A stretch of DNA of 64,000 nucleotides from Kribbella sp. NBC_00382 (GTDB taxonomy: Bacteria; Actinomycetota; Actinomycetes; Propionibacteriales; Kribbellaceae): NCBI RefSeq assembly GCF_036067295.1, contig NZ_CP107954.1, positions 3,720,001 to 3,784,000 of the forward strand, given 5' to 3'. Numbering within the stretch: the stretch's first letter is position 1; every line of letters begins with the position of its first letter. A model generated the notes under the pieces. That model did no database searches. It saw only the letters and a list, made by a program, of their open reading frames with translations, and was not told where the DNA came from. Below are positions 38,167 to 47,075 of the stretch, in pieces. Both the position numbers and the translations under genes were made by a program.

Positions 38167-39342
38167 GTGACAGATGCGCCAGTACGCCGTACGCCGCTGC
38201 CCGGAGTGCTCGAACCGGCGGGCCGGACCATCGGTGCGGAAGAGCGCGCGGCGGTGCTGAGGGTGCTCGATTCCGCTGTGCTGTGCAGCACGTTCGGCGG
38301 CGAGGCTCGGGCGCTCGAGGCGGAGATGTCGGAGCTGTACGGGCGTGATGCGGTGACCTGCAGTTCCGGTACTGCGGCGTTGCACCTGGCCGTCGCGGCC
38401 GTTGGGTTCGACCCGGGGGACGAGGTCATCACGACGCCGATCTCCGATTTCGGGACGGTGGCGCCGATCCTCGCGCAGAACGGCGTACCGGTGTTCGCTG
38501 ATGTTGATCCGGTCACGGGGAACCTGGATCCGGCGGCGGTCGAGGCGGCCATCACGCCGCGGACTCGGGCGATCATCGTGGTGCATCTGTTCGGTGGGGC
38601 TGCTGATGTGGTGGCGCTGCGTTCGATCGCTGACCGGCATGGGCTGGTGCTGATCGAGGACTGCGCGCAGGCGTGGATGGGGACTACGGCCGGCGGGGAG
38701 TTGCTGGGGACGTTCGGGGATATCGCTTGTTTCAGCCTGCAGCAGTACAAGCACATCACCGCGGGTGATGGCGGGCTGGCGATCACCGCCGACGCCGAGC
38801 TGGCGACGCGGATGCGGCTGTTCATGGACAAGGGCTGGGACCGCTCGGGCGGGCGCATGCATCTCATGCTCGGCCTCAACTACCGGATGACGGAGTTGGT
38901 CGCCGCCGTCGCCCGAGCCCAGCTGGCAAAGGTGGGCGACGTGGTGAAGCGCCGACGCGAATCGGCGGAGCAGTTGACCGCAGCACTTGATGGGCTGGTC
39001 GGCGTCTCACTGCCTTCATTGGCGGGGCACGCATTCTGGCTGTTCCCATTGGTTGTTGCTGATGGCAACCGTATATGGGCCGACGCGCTGACTGCTGAAG
39101 GCGTACCTGCCTCAGCCGGCTACCTCGACCGCACCCTGTATGCGAACCCGGTCTTCAGTGGGCCCGTCTACGGCACCTCCCGCTATCCACTGGAGGGCAG
39201 GGAGTACCCGACCGGCCTGTGCCCGAACGCCGAACGCCTGATCGAGCACACGCTGGTTGTCCTGCCCTGGAACGAGGCGTATACCGAGACTGACGTGGAC
39301 GACATCGCCCGCGCGATCCGGAAGGTGCACCCCGATGGCTGA
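38167..39342 (+). CDS. DegT/DnrJ/EryC1/StrS-family PLP aminotransferase
   Basis: A 391-residue fold-type I aminotransferase. The PLP lysine is in FSLQQYKHITAGDGG; the cofactor Asp is in VLIEDCAQAWM; the substrate-site start is TFGGEARALE; CSSGTAALHLAV is the phosphate-binding loop. Family members mostly aminate keto-sugars or cyclitols, in either direction. With no nucleotide-sugar genes nearby and an ABC importer in the same regulon, a catabolic deamination of an amino sugar or aminocyclitol is plausible. Start is GTG 38167. It overlaps the next gene by 8 bp. Confidence 0.9.
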   Translation: MTDAPVRRTPLPGVLEPAGRTIGAEERAAVLRVLDSAVLCSTFGGEARALEAEMSELYGRDAVTCSSGTAALHLAVAAVGFDPGDEVITTPISDFGTVAPILAQNGVPVFADVDPVTGNLDPAAVEAAITPRTRAIIVVHLFGGAADVVALRSIADRHGLVLIEDCAQAWMGTTAGGELLGTFGDIACFSLQQYKHITAGDGGLAITADAELATRMRLFMDKGWDRSGGRMHLMLGLNYRMTELVAAVARAQLAKVGDVVKRRRESAEQLTAALDGLVGVSLPSLAGHAFWLFPLVVADGNRIWADALTAEGVPASAGYLDRTLYANPVFSGPVYGTSRYPLEGREYPTGLCPNAERLIEHTLVVLPWNEAYTETDVDDIARAIRKVHPDG

Positions 39343-40102
39343 CTGGCTCACCCCATCGCCCGAGGAGCACATCCAGTACGACGTAGACGTCCTCTTCGGC
39401 CCCTGGCCCAGCCACCCGACGGACATGGACCTGGCCGGCCTCAAGAAGCACCTCGCTCATCACCACATCAAGAACGCCTTGGCGCTCTCGACCCGAGGCG
39501 CTCTCTTCTCCGACCAGGCAGGCAACACCGAGACGCTCGCCGCCACCAGCCAAACACCAGACTCGCCGGCTGATGGGGGCTCGGGGGTGCGGTTGATTCC
39601 TGTGGGGACTGTTGACCTTCGGGACGCGGTCGGGGCTGCGGCGCAGTTGGATGGGTTGATCGCCGACGGCGTCCGGTGCCTCCGCCTCTTCACCGGGTCG
39701 CAGGGCGTGCTGGGTGAGACGCCGTCGTACCGGCACGTGGTGGGTGAGGCGGTCGAGCGGGGCATGGTGATCTTGCAGGACGGGGATCCGCGGAAGTTCG
39801 GGGCGGTACTGGCTGGGCGTGGGGCCGACGTGATCTTTCTGGATCTGCACGTCTATCTGCTGGCCGACTTCCTGCTGATGGCGCGGGAGGAACCTGGGTT
39901 CAAGGCGACCACCCGGATGTTGTCGAGTCCGGATGGGATTGAGCGGGTGGTGGACAGTGTCGGGGCGAGGCATCTGGTGTTTGGGTCGCGGACGCCGTTT
40001 ATGGATGTTTCGCCGCAGACGTTGCGGTTGCGGTATGCGCGGATCAGTGTTGAGGATCGGGCATTGATTGCTGGGGGCAACGTCCAGGAACTGGTGGGCT
40101 GA
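39335..40102 (+). CDS. Amidohydrolase-like protein lacking the HxH metal motif
   Basis: A 255-residue TIM-barrel protein resembling the amidohydrolase encoded directly after it. Where the paralogue has IIDVHGHWGPWPF, this one has QYDVDVLFGPWP, so both metal-binding histidines are gone while the GPWP mark remains. Later ligands are also missing: LLLHTWG becomes FLDLHVYLLAD at best, and the catalytic FGTDST becomes FGSRTPF. It is probably a non-catalytic subunit or has another chemistry. ATG 39335 lies inside the end of the aminotransferase gene, so the pair is coupled. Confidence 0.75.
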   Translation: MADWLTPSPEEHIQYDVDVLFGPWPSHPTDMDLAGLKKHLAHHHIKNALALSTRGALFSDQAGNTETLAATSQTPDSPADGGSGVRLIPVGTVDLRDAVGAAAQLDGLIADGVRCLRLFTGSQGVLGETPSYRHVVGEAVERGMVILQDGDPRKFGAVLAGRGADVIFLDLHVYLLADFLLMAREEPGFKATTRMLSSPDGIERVVDSVGARHLVFGSRTPFMDVSPQTLRLRYARISVEDRALIAGGNVQELVG

Positions 40103-40103
40103 G

Positions 40104-40847
40104 ATGCGGATCATTGATGTGCATGGGCATTGGGGGCCTTGGCCGTTTCATCTGGAGGTGGGGGATGTTGCGCTCAATCTCGAGTTGATGGATCGGTACG
40201 GGATCGAGCGGCAGATCGTGTCGGGGGCCGAGGCGGTGGTGTACGACGCGGTGGCGGGGAACGCGAAGTTGGCTGAGGTGTTGCTGGAGCAGCCTCGGCT
40301 GCACGGGTATGCGGTCGTGAACGCCAATCGGCTGGAGCGCAGTGCGCAGGATCTCAAGGACTGTCTGAGCACCGGGCGGTTTGTCGGGGCGAAGATTCAC
40401 ACGACTTATCCGGGGGTGCCGATCGGGTCGCCGTTGATGGCGGATGCGTTCGACATGCTGGATGAGGTCGGGGTGCCGTTGCTGTTGCATACCTGGGGGG
40501 CTGATGTGGCGTTGCTGCCGGGGCTGTTGGAGACGAGGCCCAATCTGCAGGTGATCGCGGGGCATGCGGGTGGGCATGCCTGGCGGGAGGCGGCCAGGGC
40601 TGCCAAGCAGTGCGATCGGATTTATCTGGAGCACTGCCGCACGGTGACGGACGCCGGCCGCATCACCTTTGCTCGCGCTGTCGGCGTACCGATGGAGCAG
40701 TTCTTGTTCGGGACGGACTCGACGTTGATCGATCCGTGCGTGTCGCTCGGGGTGATCCGCGACGCGGGCTTCACCGAAGAAGAACTTCAGCAGGTGCTGT
40801 CGAGCAATGCGGAGCGACTGTTCAAAGGTTTTCCAGACAATGGATGA
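40104..40847 (+). CDS. Amidohydrolase-2-family metal-dependent hydrolase or decarboxylase
   Basis: A 247-residue protein with an intact metal site: HxH in IIDVHGHWG at the start, His in PLLLHTWGADV, His in VIAGHAGGHAW and Asp in LFGTDSTLID. The family (Pfam amidohydro_2, ACMSD-like) includes hydrolases of lactones and amides and non-oxidative decarboxylases. It starts 1 base after the stop of its degenerate paralogue. The 3' end overlaps the convergent DapA-like gene by 26 bp. Confidence 0.88.
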   Translation: MRIIDVHGHWGPWPFHLEVGDVALNLELMDRYGIERQIVSGAEAVVYDAVAGNAKLAEVLLEQPRLHGYAVVNANRLERSAQDLKDCLSTGRFVGAKIHTTYPGVPIGSPLMADAFDMLDEVGVPLLLHTWGADVALLPGLLETRPNLQVIAGHAGGHAWREAARAAKQCDRIYLEHCRTVTDAGRITFARAVGVPMEQFLFGTDSTLIDPCVSLGVIRDAGFTEEELQQVLSSNAERLFKGFPDNG

Positions 40848-41766
40848 CGAGGTCGCGCTCCGACGCAGGCAGCGGGGGGCCGTAGGGGTCGTGCGCGGCT
40901 TCCTCCGGGATGAGCCCTTCCCACACCGCGGCCCAAAGCATGCGCTGGATGTAGCCCTCGATCGGGGCGTAGAAGGTGGCAGCAGCGAACCGGTCAAGCC
41001 GCTCCGACGCGTCCAGGAAGTCTGACGAGCGCCCAGCCGTCCAAGCATCCAGTACCGCCGCCGACAACTCGACCTGAGCCGCAGCGATCCCCACCAGAGC
41101 CGTGTCAGCGCCCCACATCATCGACGGGCCGTACATCCGGTCCTCGCCCGTGATCAACAGCTTGCCCGTACTACGTCCCGCCCAGATCGCGTCCTGACAA
41201 TCGACTGCCCGGTCAAGCGTCGCCGTCTTGACACCAAGCATCTCCGGAAGCGACAGCAACTCCTTGATCAGCGAAGGCGGGTACGGATACCCACCAGCCT
41301 CGCCATGCAGGTAGAAGCCGACCAGCGGCAGCCCACTCTCGGCAGCAACCCGCTGATGCAGCCGCACGGCAGCTGCCTCGCCATCCGCCAACTCCCCATA
41401 GGCAGCCAGCGGATAGACCATGACCGCATCAGCCCCGAAGCCCGCTGCGCCCACGGCCATCGCCACAGTGGCGTCCTCCGCCTCCTGCAACCCCACAACC
41501 CCCGTACTCCGGGGAACACCAACCCCCGCCACCAGCGGAGCCGTAGTAGCGGCCCGCCAGGTCGCCAGGACCTTCCCGCGATCCGCCTCACTCAGGTACA
41601 GCCCCCGTCCGGTATGAGCCCACACAGCGACCCCACCGATAGGCCCGGCCGCGATAGCGGAGGCATAGGCGGCCAGAGCGTCGTAGGCCACGACCCCAGA
41701 GCTGTTCATCGGTGTGACGACAGCAGGGAGCAGTGTGCCGCGGAGTTGCTCAACCAGTGCGTGCAT
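40822..41766 (-). CDS. DapA/NAL-family aldolase or dehydratase
   Basis: A 314-residue (beta/alpha)8 enzyme of the dihydrodipicolinate synthase family. The Schiff-base lysine is in EMLGVKTATLDRAV; a family tyrosine is in VMVYPLAAYGE, although the usual YxxP pattern is altered. True DapA is unlikely because the GTTGE motif is replaced by AHTGRGL. Family members cleave or dehydrate 2-keto acids from sugar acids. The start ATG 41766 overlaps the stop of the upstream enolase-superfamily gene (TGATG). Confidence 0.85.
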   Translation of the reverse strand: MHALVEQLRGTLLPAVVTPMNSSGVVAYDALAAYASAIAAGPIGGVAVWAHTGRGLYLSEADRGKVLATWRAATTAPLVAGVGVPRSTGVVGLQEAEDATVAMAVGAAGFGADAVMVYPLAAYGELADGEAAAVRLHQRVAAESGLPLVGFYLHGEAGGYPYPPSLIKELLSLPEMLGVKTATLDRAVDCQDAIWAGRSTGKLLITGEDRMYGPSMMWGADTALVGIAAAQVELSAAVLDAWTAGRSSDFLDASERLDRFAAATFYAPIEGYIQRMLWAAVWEGLIPEEAAHDPYGPPLPASERDLVIHCLENL

Positions 41767-42884
41767 CAGAGGTCATGCCCCAGTCCCGGCCGAGTAGGCA
41801 CTTCCACCCAGCCATTGACGTCAGTGAAGGTCTTAGGAGCCAGCGGCTCTTCACGGACGAGCAGCGGCCCGACCAGGTCGGCCGGGACGGTAGCACCCGG
41901 CACAGCCGCCGCCAGGTGTACTGCCGCCAGCGTCGCCACCCCCAGCTCCGGCATAGAACCTACCTTGACCGCTAACCCAGCTGCCTCCGCCAGGTGAGCG
42001 ATCTGCAGGGCACGATGCAGCCCACCCACCTTGAGGATCTTGATGTTCAGTACGTCCGCAGCACCCCGCCGCACGATCTCCAGCGCGTCCTGCAGCGACT
42101 GCATGCTCTCGTCGACCATCAGCCGCAGATCCAGCCGCTCGCGCAGCCGCACCAGCCCAGCGAGGTCCCACCGAGGCAGCGGCTGCTCAACCAGCGCCAG
42201 ACCTGCGTCGGCCATCTTGGAGAGCACCGGCAGCGCAGTAGCCGCGTCGTACCCCTCATTGGCGTCCAGACACAGCTCTGCCCCGGCAGGGAGGGCAGCA
42301 AGAACTGCCCGGACCAGGTCGAGGTCCCGCGCCGGGTCCTCGCCGCCCTTGACCTTCAGATGCCGGAACCCGCGCTCTGCGTACTCCGCAGCCTCCGCCG
42401 CCATCTCGTCCAGCGTGCCGAGCCCTACGACCCAGGCGGTCTCCACCCGCGACCGGATGCTGCCGCCCAGCAGCACATGCACCGGCCAGCCGCTCAGTAC
42501 CCCAGCAAGGTCGTACAGGGCGATGTCGAGCCCCGACTTGGCCACATGCTGGCCACGCAGTGCGGAGTCCATCAGTAGGTGGGCGCCGGCCCGGTCGAGC
42601 GGGTCGTGGCCGATCAGAGCCGGTGCGAGGTGCTCCTCGATCGCAGTACGGACCCCTGCCAGCGTTTCACCCGTATATGCCGTCATCGGTGACGTCTCGC
42701 CGATGCCGACGACGCCGTCGGTAGTCTCGACCTCCACCACCAGGCTGACCAGTTCGTTGCTGACCCCGCTGCTGATCCGGAATGGCCGCCGGTACGCGGC
42801 GCGCACCACCCGAGTGCGAATGTGGACGATGGAACCGGCGGCCGCAGTGGCCGGTAGACCGACAGGCTGCGATGCGACACTCAC
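41766..42884 (-). CDS. Enolase-superfamily enzyme (muconate cycloisomerase/dipeptide epimerase subgroup)
   Basis: A 372-residue enzyme. The lysine pair KxK is in RHLKVKGGED, metal ligands are Asp in LCLDANEGY, Glu in ALVEQPLP and Asp in LMVDESMQS, and the opposite lysine is in LNIKILKVGG. This set places it in the muconate lactonising/dipeptide epimerase subgroup (1,1-proton transfer, racemisation or cycloisomerisation). I start at GTG 42884, because AAGGAG lies 8 bp before it; the longer frame to 42965 overlaps the operator. It is coupled to the DapA-like gene, so the pair probably acts in sequence. Confidence 0.9.
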   Translation of the reverse strand: MSVASQPVGLPATAAAGSIVHIRTRVVRAAYRRPFRISSGVSNELVSLVVEVETTDGVVGIGETSPMTAYTGETLAGVRTAIEEHLAPALIGHDPLDRAGAHLLMDSALRGQHVAKSGLDIALYDLAGVLSGWPVHVLLGGSIRSRVETAWVVGLGTLDEMAAEAAEYAERGFRHLKVKGGEDPARDLDLVRAVLAALPAGAELCLDANEGYDAATALPVLSKMADAGLALVEQPLPRWDLAGLVRLRERLDLRLMVDESMQSLQDALEIVRRGAADVLNIKILKVGGLHRALQIAHLAEAAGLAVKVGSMPELGVATLAAVHLAAAVPGATVPADLVGPLLVREEPLAPKTFTDVNGWVEVPTRPGLGHDL

Positions 42885-42924
42885 GAGATCCACTCCTTGG
42901 GGTCGCGCCACGCGGGAAAAGGAC

Positions 42925-42942
42925 TTACGGTCAAGACCGTAA
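42925..42942. promoter_or_regulatory. Island operator, copy B
   Basis: TTACGGTC-AA-GACCGTAA is a perfect 18-bp palindrome (8-bp arms). It lies between the divergent enolase-superfamily gene (40 bp before its GTG) and luciferase-like gene (45 bp before its ATG), so one site can govern both. It is the best copy of the island motif. Confidence 0.82.
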
Positions 42943-42987
42943 ATAGGTTGGATGGTTGCTGTCAATGGACGGAAAGGCGAAGTACTT

Positions 42988-43950
42988 ATGCGGCTGGGCC
43001 TCTATCTGAACCTGTACGGCGACGCGGCGGATCGACCCTCCCTGGAAGACGGCGTCGAGCAGGCTCGCCTGGCTGAGCAGGCGGGCTTCGAGTGGGTCGT
43101 CCTCGGCGAACGCCACCTCCATCGTCCTGGCTATCACGAGATCCTCACCTCCGCGACCTGGCTGGCCGCCAAGACCGAGCGGATCGGCATCGCCACCGCT
43201 GGCATCGTCGCGCCGCTGTACCAGCCTGTCGTACTGGCCGAGGCGCTCGCGCATCTCGACGTGCTGTCGGGCGGGCGGCTCACCGCCGGCTTCGTGCTCG
43301 GCTACCGGCCGGAGGAGTTCGCCCTGTACGGCGTGACGCAGGCCGAACGGGTCGCACGGTTCGAGGAGTGCGTCGAGATCATCACCCGGCTGTGGACCGA
43401 GGACGAGGTGACGTACGACGGCAAGTTCACCAGCATCAACGAGGCGTTCCTGTCGCCGAAGCCGGTGCAGAACCCACGGCCGCGGATCTGGAACGGCGGC
43501 CGGGTCTCCGCGATGCTCGAACGCACCGCCCGGATGTGCGACGGCTGGACCACGTCCTTCAACGAGCTGGACGCGGACCTGCCGGCCAAGATGGCGGAGT
43601 ACAGGTCATACCCCAGAGGCGAAGGTACGCTCGGCGCCGAGGTCATCCTCTGCCGGGAAGGCTTCGCAGCCCCAACCTCACAAAAGGCGAGGCAGGTGCT
43701 GGAGGAGCCGCTGCGCGACTTGTACGACGCCTACACCGGCTGGAAGCGCACCTCCGCCGACGCCTCGCGCTACACCCAGGGCTGGGACGACATCGTTGCC
43801 CGCAGCATCATCGGCTCCCCGGCCGAGTGTGCCGAGCGGATCCAGCACTACGAGGAAATGGGCGCCGACGGCATCATCCTCCGGGTCCAGGCGCCGGGCA
43901 TGCCGCAGGCCGATGCGCTCAAGGCGATCGAGGCCTTCGGGAACCTCTAG
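42988..43950 (+). CDS. Luciferase-like (LLM) flavin-dependent monooxygenase
   Basis: A 320-residue TIM-barrel flavoenzyme. MRLGLYLNLYGDA begins the fold; WVVLGERHLHRPGYHE, IGIATAGIVAPLYQPVVLAEALAHLDVLSGGRL and the FVLGYRPEEF segment are typical of bacterial luciferase-like oxidoreductases using FMNH2 or F420. The start ATG 42988 follows GGAAAGG. It is a single-gene transcript facing the permease genes, from which it is separated by 5 bp. In the island it may open a C-N or C-C bond of the substrate, but this is a guess. Confidence 0.9.
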   Translation: MRLGLYLNLYGDAADRPSLEDGVEQARLAEQAGFEWVVLGERHLHRPGYHEILTSATWLAAKTERIGIATAGIVAPLYQPVVLAEALAHLDVLSGGRLTAGFVLGYRPEEFALYGVTQAERVARFEECVEIITRLWTEDEVTYDGKFTSINEAFLSPKPVQNPRPRIWNGGRVSAMLERTARMCDGWTTSFNELDADLPAKMAEYRSYPRGEGTLGAEVILCREGFAAPTSQKARQVLEEPLRDLYDAYTGWKRTSADASRYTQGWDDIVARSIIGSPAECAERIQHYEEMGADGIILRVQAPGMPQADALKAIEAFGNL

Positions 43951-43955
43951 ACCGA

Positions 43956-44771
43956 TCAGGCCTTGAGGCCCGTCATTGCGATGCTGTCCGTGAGGTACCG
44001 CTGCAGCAGCCCGAAGACGAGCAGGCTCGGCACGACGGTGATGGTCGCGCCGGCCATCACCTGGTTGATCGGGACCGCCTCGGTCTGCAGGCTCGCCAAC
44101 CCGACAGTCAGCGTCTGCATCTGAGCCGACTGGCCGATCACCAGCGGCCAGAGGAAGTCGTTCCAGTGCCAGAGGAAGACGAAGATGCCGAGCGTCGCCA
44201 AGGCCGGCCGGACCAGCGGCAGCACGATCGTGGTGAACGTCCGCCACTCCGACGCGCCGTCGAGCTCGGCCGCCTCGAACAGCTCGTCCGGCAGCTGGCC
44301 GATGAACTGGCGCATCAGGAAGACGGCCTGCGAGTTCGCCAGCGTCGGCACGATCAGGCCCCAGTACCCGTCCACCCAGCCGAGCTTCGCGACCAGGATG
44401 TACGACGGGATCAGGGTCGCCTGGAACGGCACCATCAGCGTCGCCAGGAAGGCCCAGAACATCAGCTCCCGGCCCGGGAACCGCTTCTTCGCGAACGCAT
44501 AGCCGGCCATCGCCGCGAACAGCAGGATGAAGAACACCGAGACGAGCGAGTAGACCAGCGAGTTGATCGTCCAGCGTGGGATGTCCGAGCTGGACAGCAC
44601 GTTGGAGAAGTTCTGCCAGGTCCAGCGCGACGGATCGAGTGCGCCCGGGAAGGTCTGGCCGCTCGGCGGCGCGAAGGCGACCAGCACCATCGCGGCGAAC
44701 GGCACGATCGTCACGATGGCGGTCAATGCGAGCAAGGTCGGCAGGGTCAGTCGAGCCGGGCGCACAAGCAT
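43956..44771 (-). CDS. ABC sugar-type permease (MalG-like)
   Basis: A 271-residue inner-membrane permease of the CUT1 class with six spans. The EAA loop is ELFEAAELDGASEWRTFTTIVLPLVRP. Start is ATG 44771 (MLVRPARLTLPT), directly overlapping the stop of the partner permease. It forms the channel with that partner and receives substrate from the binding protein. No ATPase gene is in the operon; CUT1 systems in actinobacteria often share a common MsiK-type ATPase encoded elsewhere. Confidence 0.93.
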   Translation of the reverse strand: MLVRPARLTLPTLLALTAIVTIVPFAAMVLVAFAPPSGQTFPGALDPSRWTWQNFSNVLSSSDIPRWTINSLVYSLVSVFFILLFAAMAGYAFAKKRFPGRELMFWAFLATLMVPFQATLIPSYILVAKLGWVDGYWGLIVPTLANSQAVFLMRQFIGQLPDELFEAAELDGASEWRTFTTIVLPLVRPALATLGIFVFLWHWNDFLWPLVIGQSAQMQTLTVGLASLQTEAVPINQVMAGATITVVPSLLVFGLLQRYLTDSIAMTGLKA

Positions 44772-45760
44772 CAGTCGTCCCTCCCGACGAAGCGGCGCTG
44801 GATCAGCGATACGACCAGCACGATCAGGAACAGCACCAGCCCGATCGCGCTCGCATACCCGAAGTCGAAGAACTTGAAGCCCGAGTCGTACAGGAAGTAC
44901 ACGAGCGAATAGCTGGATCGGACCGGGCCGCCGGCCGTCATCACGTACATCGCGTCGAAGACCTGGAACGCGCCGATCGTCTCGATCACCAGTACGAAGA
45001 ACAGGATCGGCCGCAGCTGCGGAAGCGTGATGTAGCGGAACCGCTGCCAACGGCCGGCGCCGTCGATCGTCGCCGCCTCCAGATAGGACTGCGGTACCGC
45101 CTGCAACCCGGCCAGCAGGATCAGCATCGAGTAGCCGAAACCCTTCCAGGCCGACGTCACCGCGATCGACGGCAGCACCGATCCGGAATTGCCGAGGAAG
45201 TCGTACGGGCCGAGGGAGGCCAGTCCGAGGACGCCGTTGAGCAGGCCGTCCTCGGCGTTGTAGATCCACTTCCAGAGCACCGCGGCGAGCACGATGCTGG
45301 TCACGTACGGGAGGAAGAAGACGCCCCGGAAGAAGCCGCGGCTCCAGACCACCTGGTGGAGCAGCAGCGCGGTACCGAGCGAGAGCAGCACGGTGAGCGG
45401 GACGAAGATGAGCGCGTACGTGAGCGTGACGAGCAGGCTGTCGCGGAAGAGCTGGTCGCCGAACAGCCGCGAGTAGTTGTCGAAGGCAATGAATGACCAC
45501 TGCCCGTTGAGCCGGTAGTCGGTCAGTGACAACAGGAACGCGCCGACCACCGGGACAAACCGGAAGACCACGAACAGCACCAGCATCGGCGCCACGAACA
45601 ACAAGCCCGCCAGCGATCGGCGCCGCGACCACCGGTTCCGGAATCCCAACGGCGACAGGTCCCGGCGCACCGCCCCTGCGGCCGGGCCTGTCGCCTGGTT
45701 CTGCGGGGATGCCGCGCGGCCTCCCTCCGTCATTGCCGCGCGACCTCCCCGCGAGTTCAC
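44771..45760 (-). CDS. ABC sugar-type permease (MalF-like)
   Basis: A 329-residue permease with an N-terminal cytoplasmic extension (about residues 1-45) and six spans. The EAA loop is SYLEAATIDGAGRWQRFRYITLPQLRP. GTG 45760 overlaps the stop of the binding-protein gene (GTGA). A second in-frame ATG at 45733 is possible. It is the middle gene of the binding protein-permease-permease operon. Confidence 0.93.
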   Translation of the reverse strand: MNSRGGRAAMTEGGRAASPQNQATGPAAGAVRRDLSPLGFRNRWSRRRSLAGLLFVAPMLVLFVVFRFVPVVGAFLLSLTDYRLNGQWSFIAFDNYSRLFGDQLFRDSLLVTLTYALIFVPLTVLLSLGTALLLHQVVWSRGFFRGVFFLPYVTSIVLAAVLWKWIYNAEDGLLNGVLGLASLGPYDFLGNSGSVLPSIAVTSAWKGFGYSMLILLAGLQAVPQSYLEAATIDGAGRWQRFRYITLPQLRPILFFVLVIETIGAFQVFDAMYVMTAGGPVRSSYSLVYFLYDSGFKFFDFGYASAIGLVLFLIVLVVSLIQRRFVGRDD

Positions 45761-47019
45761 CGTTGTCGCGACAGCAGGTCGTTCGCCTGCTTCGCTGCGT
45801 CGTCCAAGGCTTGCTGAGGTGTCTTCTTACCAGTCAAGGCGGCCTGCAGCTCGACCGCGAGCAGCCCGTTCACCTGCCGGGCGACCGGGTTCGGCTGGCC
45901 GGGGTAGGCGTACTGCAGAGCGTCGGCGAACTTGGCCGCCTCGGCATCCTTGGCCGGCACCTTCGCATCGGTCCGCGGCGACAGGAAGCCGGACGCCGTA
46001 CCGAGGCTGACCACCTGCTTGGGATCGATCATGAAGGAGAGGAACTTCTCCGCGCCGGCGACGTTCTTCGACGCCGCGTTGACGCCCAGCCCGCCGGGCA
46101 GCCCGAAACCGACCTGCTTCTTGTCCTTGAGCGGCTGGCCGATGATGACGTTGCCCGCGCCCCAGGTGGTGGCGGCCGTCTGGGCGTCGGCCTGCGAGTT
46201 GGCGAAGCCCATCGCGACCTGCTGCTTGCCGAGCGGCGCGTCGGCGATCAGGTTGGCATTCGTCAGCGCACCCTTCGGGATCGCGCCGTCGTTGAACAGG
46301 CTGGTCAGGAAGGTCAATGCCTCGACGCCGGGACCTTCGTTGAAGGTCGCCTTCTTGCCGTCCTCGGAGAAGACCGAACCGCCGGCCTGCCAGAGCAGCG
46401 GGTAGAAGTTCAGGTTCATCGTCGCGCTCGGCGAGGCCGAGTAGTCCAGCGTCGCGACGCCGGCCGCCTTGAGCTTCGGCGCGGCCGCCTTGATCTCGTC
46501 CCAGGTCTGCGGCGGGGTGGTGATACCGGCCTTGTCGAGCAGCTTCTTGTTGTAGATCGTCGTGGTGACCGTGTGGTAGATCGGCGCCGCATAGAGCTTG
46601 CCGTCGACGGTCAGTGCGTTGAGCGCGCCCGGCAGGAAGTTGCTCTTGGCCGGCTCGATCACCTTGTCGACCGGGGCGAGCGATCCGTTCGCCACGTACT
46701 GCGGGATCTGGTCCGGGTTCAGCACCACGACGTCCGGACCCTTGCCGCCGGAGAACGCGGTGGCGAGCTTCTGGTCACGCTCGGCCCACGGCTGCTGCTC
46801 GATCTTCAGGTCCGTACCGGCGTTGGCCGCCTCGAAGTCCTTCTCGACCTGCGCCCAGTAGGCGTCGCCGGCCTTCTGGTCGCCGATCACCGGGTACATC
46901 CAGACGGTGACGGTGCTTGACGACGACGACGGCTTGTCGGATCCGCCGCACGACGTGATCGAGGCCGCCACCGCCAGCACGGCGAGCGGTGCCAGGATGC
47001 GGTTGACGCTGGTTCTCAT
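45757..47019 (-). CDS. ABC-transporter solute-binding lipoprotein (CUT1 type)
   Basis: A 420-residue family 1 solute-binding protein. A lipoprotein signal with the lipobox ITSC (Cys about 24) is followed by a Ser-rich linker and the maltose-binding-protein-like fold: VTVWMYPVIGDQ at the start, SGGKGPDVVVLN, GKLYAAPIYHTVTTTIYNKKLLDKAG and KFLSFMIDP near the end. It should capture the island's carbohydrate-like substrate outside the membrane. Operator copy C lies 16-33 bp before its start. Confidence 0.94.
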   Translation of the reverse strand: MRTSVNRILAPLAVLAVAASITSCGGSDKPSSSSSTVTVWMYPVIGDQKAGDAYWAQVEKDFEAANAGTDLKIEQQPWAERDQKLATAFSGGKGPDVVVLNPDQIPQYVANGSLAPVDKVIEPAKSNFLPGALNALTVDGKLYAAPIYHTVTTTIYNKKLLDKAGITTPPQTWDEIKAAAPKLKAAGVATLDYSASPSATMNLNFYPLLWQAGGSVFSEDGKKATFNEGPGVEALTFLTSLFNDGAIPKGALTNANLIADAPLGKQQVAMGFANSQADAQTAATTWGAGNVIIGQPLKDKKQVGFGLPGGLGVNAASKNVAGAEKFLSFMIDPKQVVSLGTASGFLSPRTDAKVPAKDAEAAKFADALQYAYPGQPNPVARQVNGLLAVELQAALTGKKTPQQALDDAAKQANDLLSRQR

Positions 47020-47034
47020 CGGAACCCCCTCTAA

Positions 47035-47052
47035 TAACGGTCCGGGCCGAAA
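47035..47052. promoter_or_regulatory. Island operator, copy C
   Basis: TAACGGTC-CG-GGCCGAAA, 16 to 33 bp upstream of the solute-binding-protein ATG. The left half matches copy D exactly, and the overall pattern is that of A and B. Lying so close to the start codon, it would block transcription start or elongation when bound. Confidence 0.72.
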
Positions 47053-47075
47053 CTACTGGTTGTGAATTTCCGCTG

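Noticed and set aside
40822..41766. Calling the DapA-like gene dapA
   Set aside because: The GTTGE substrate motif is not present and the context is catabolic.
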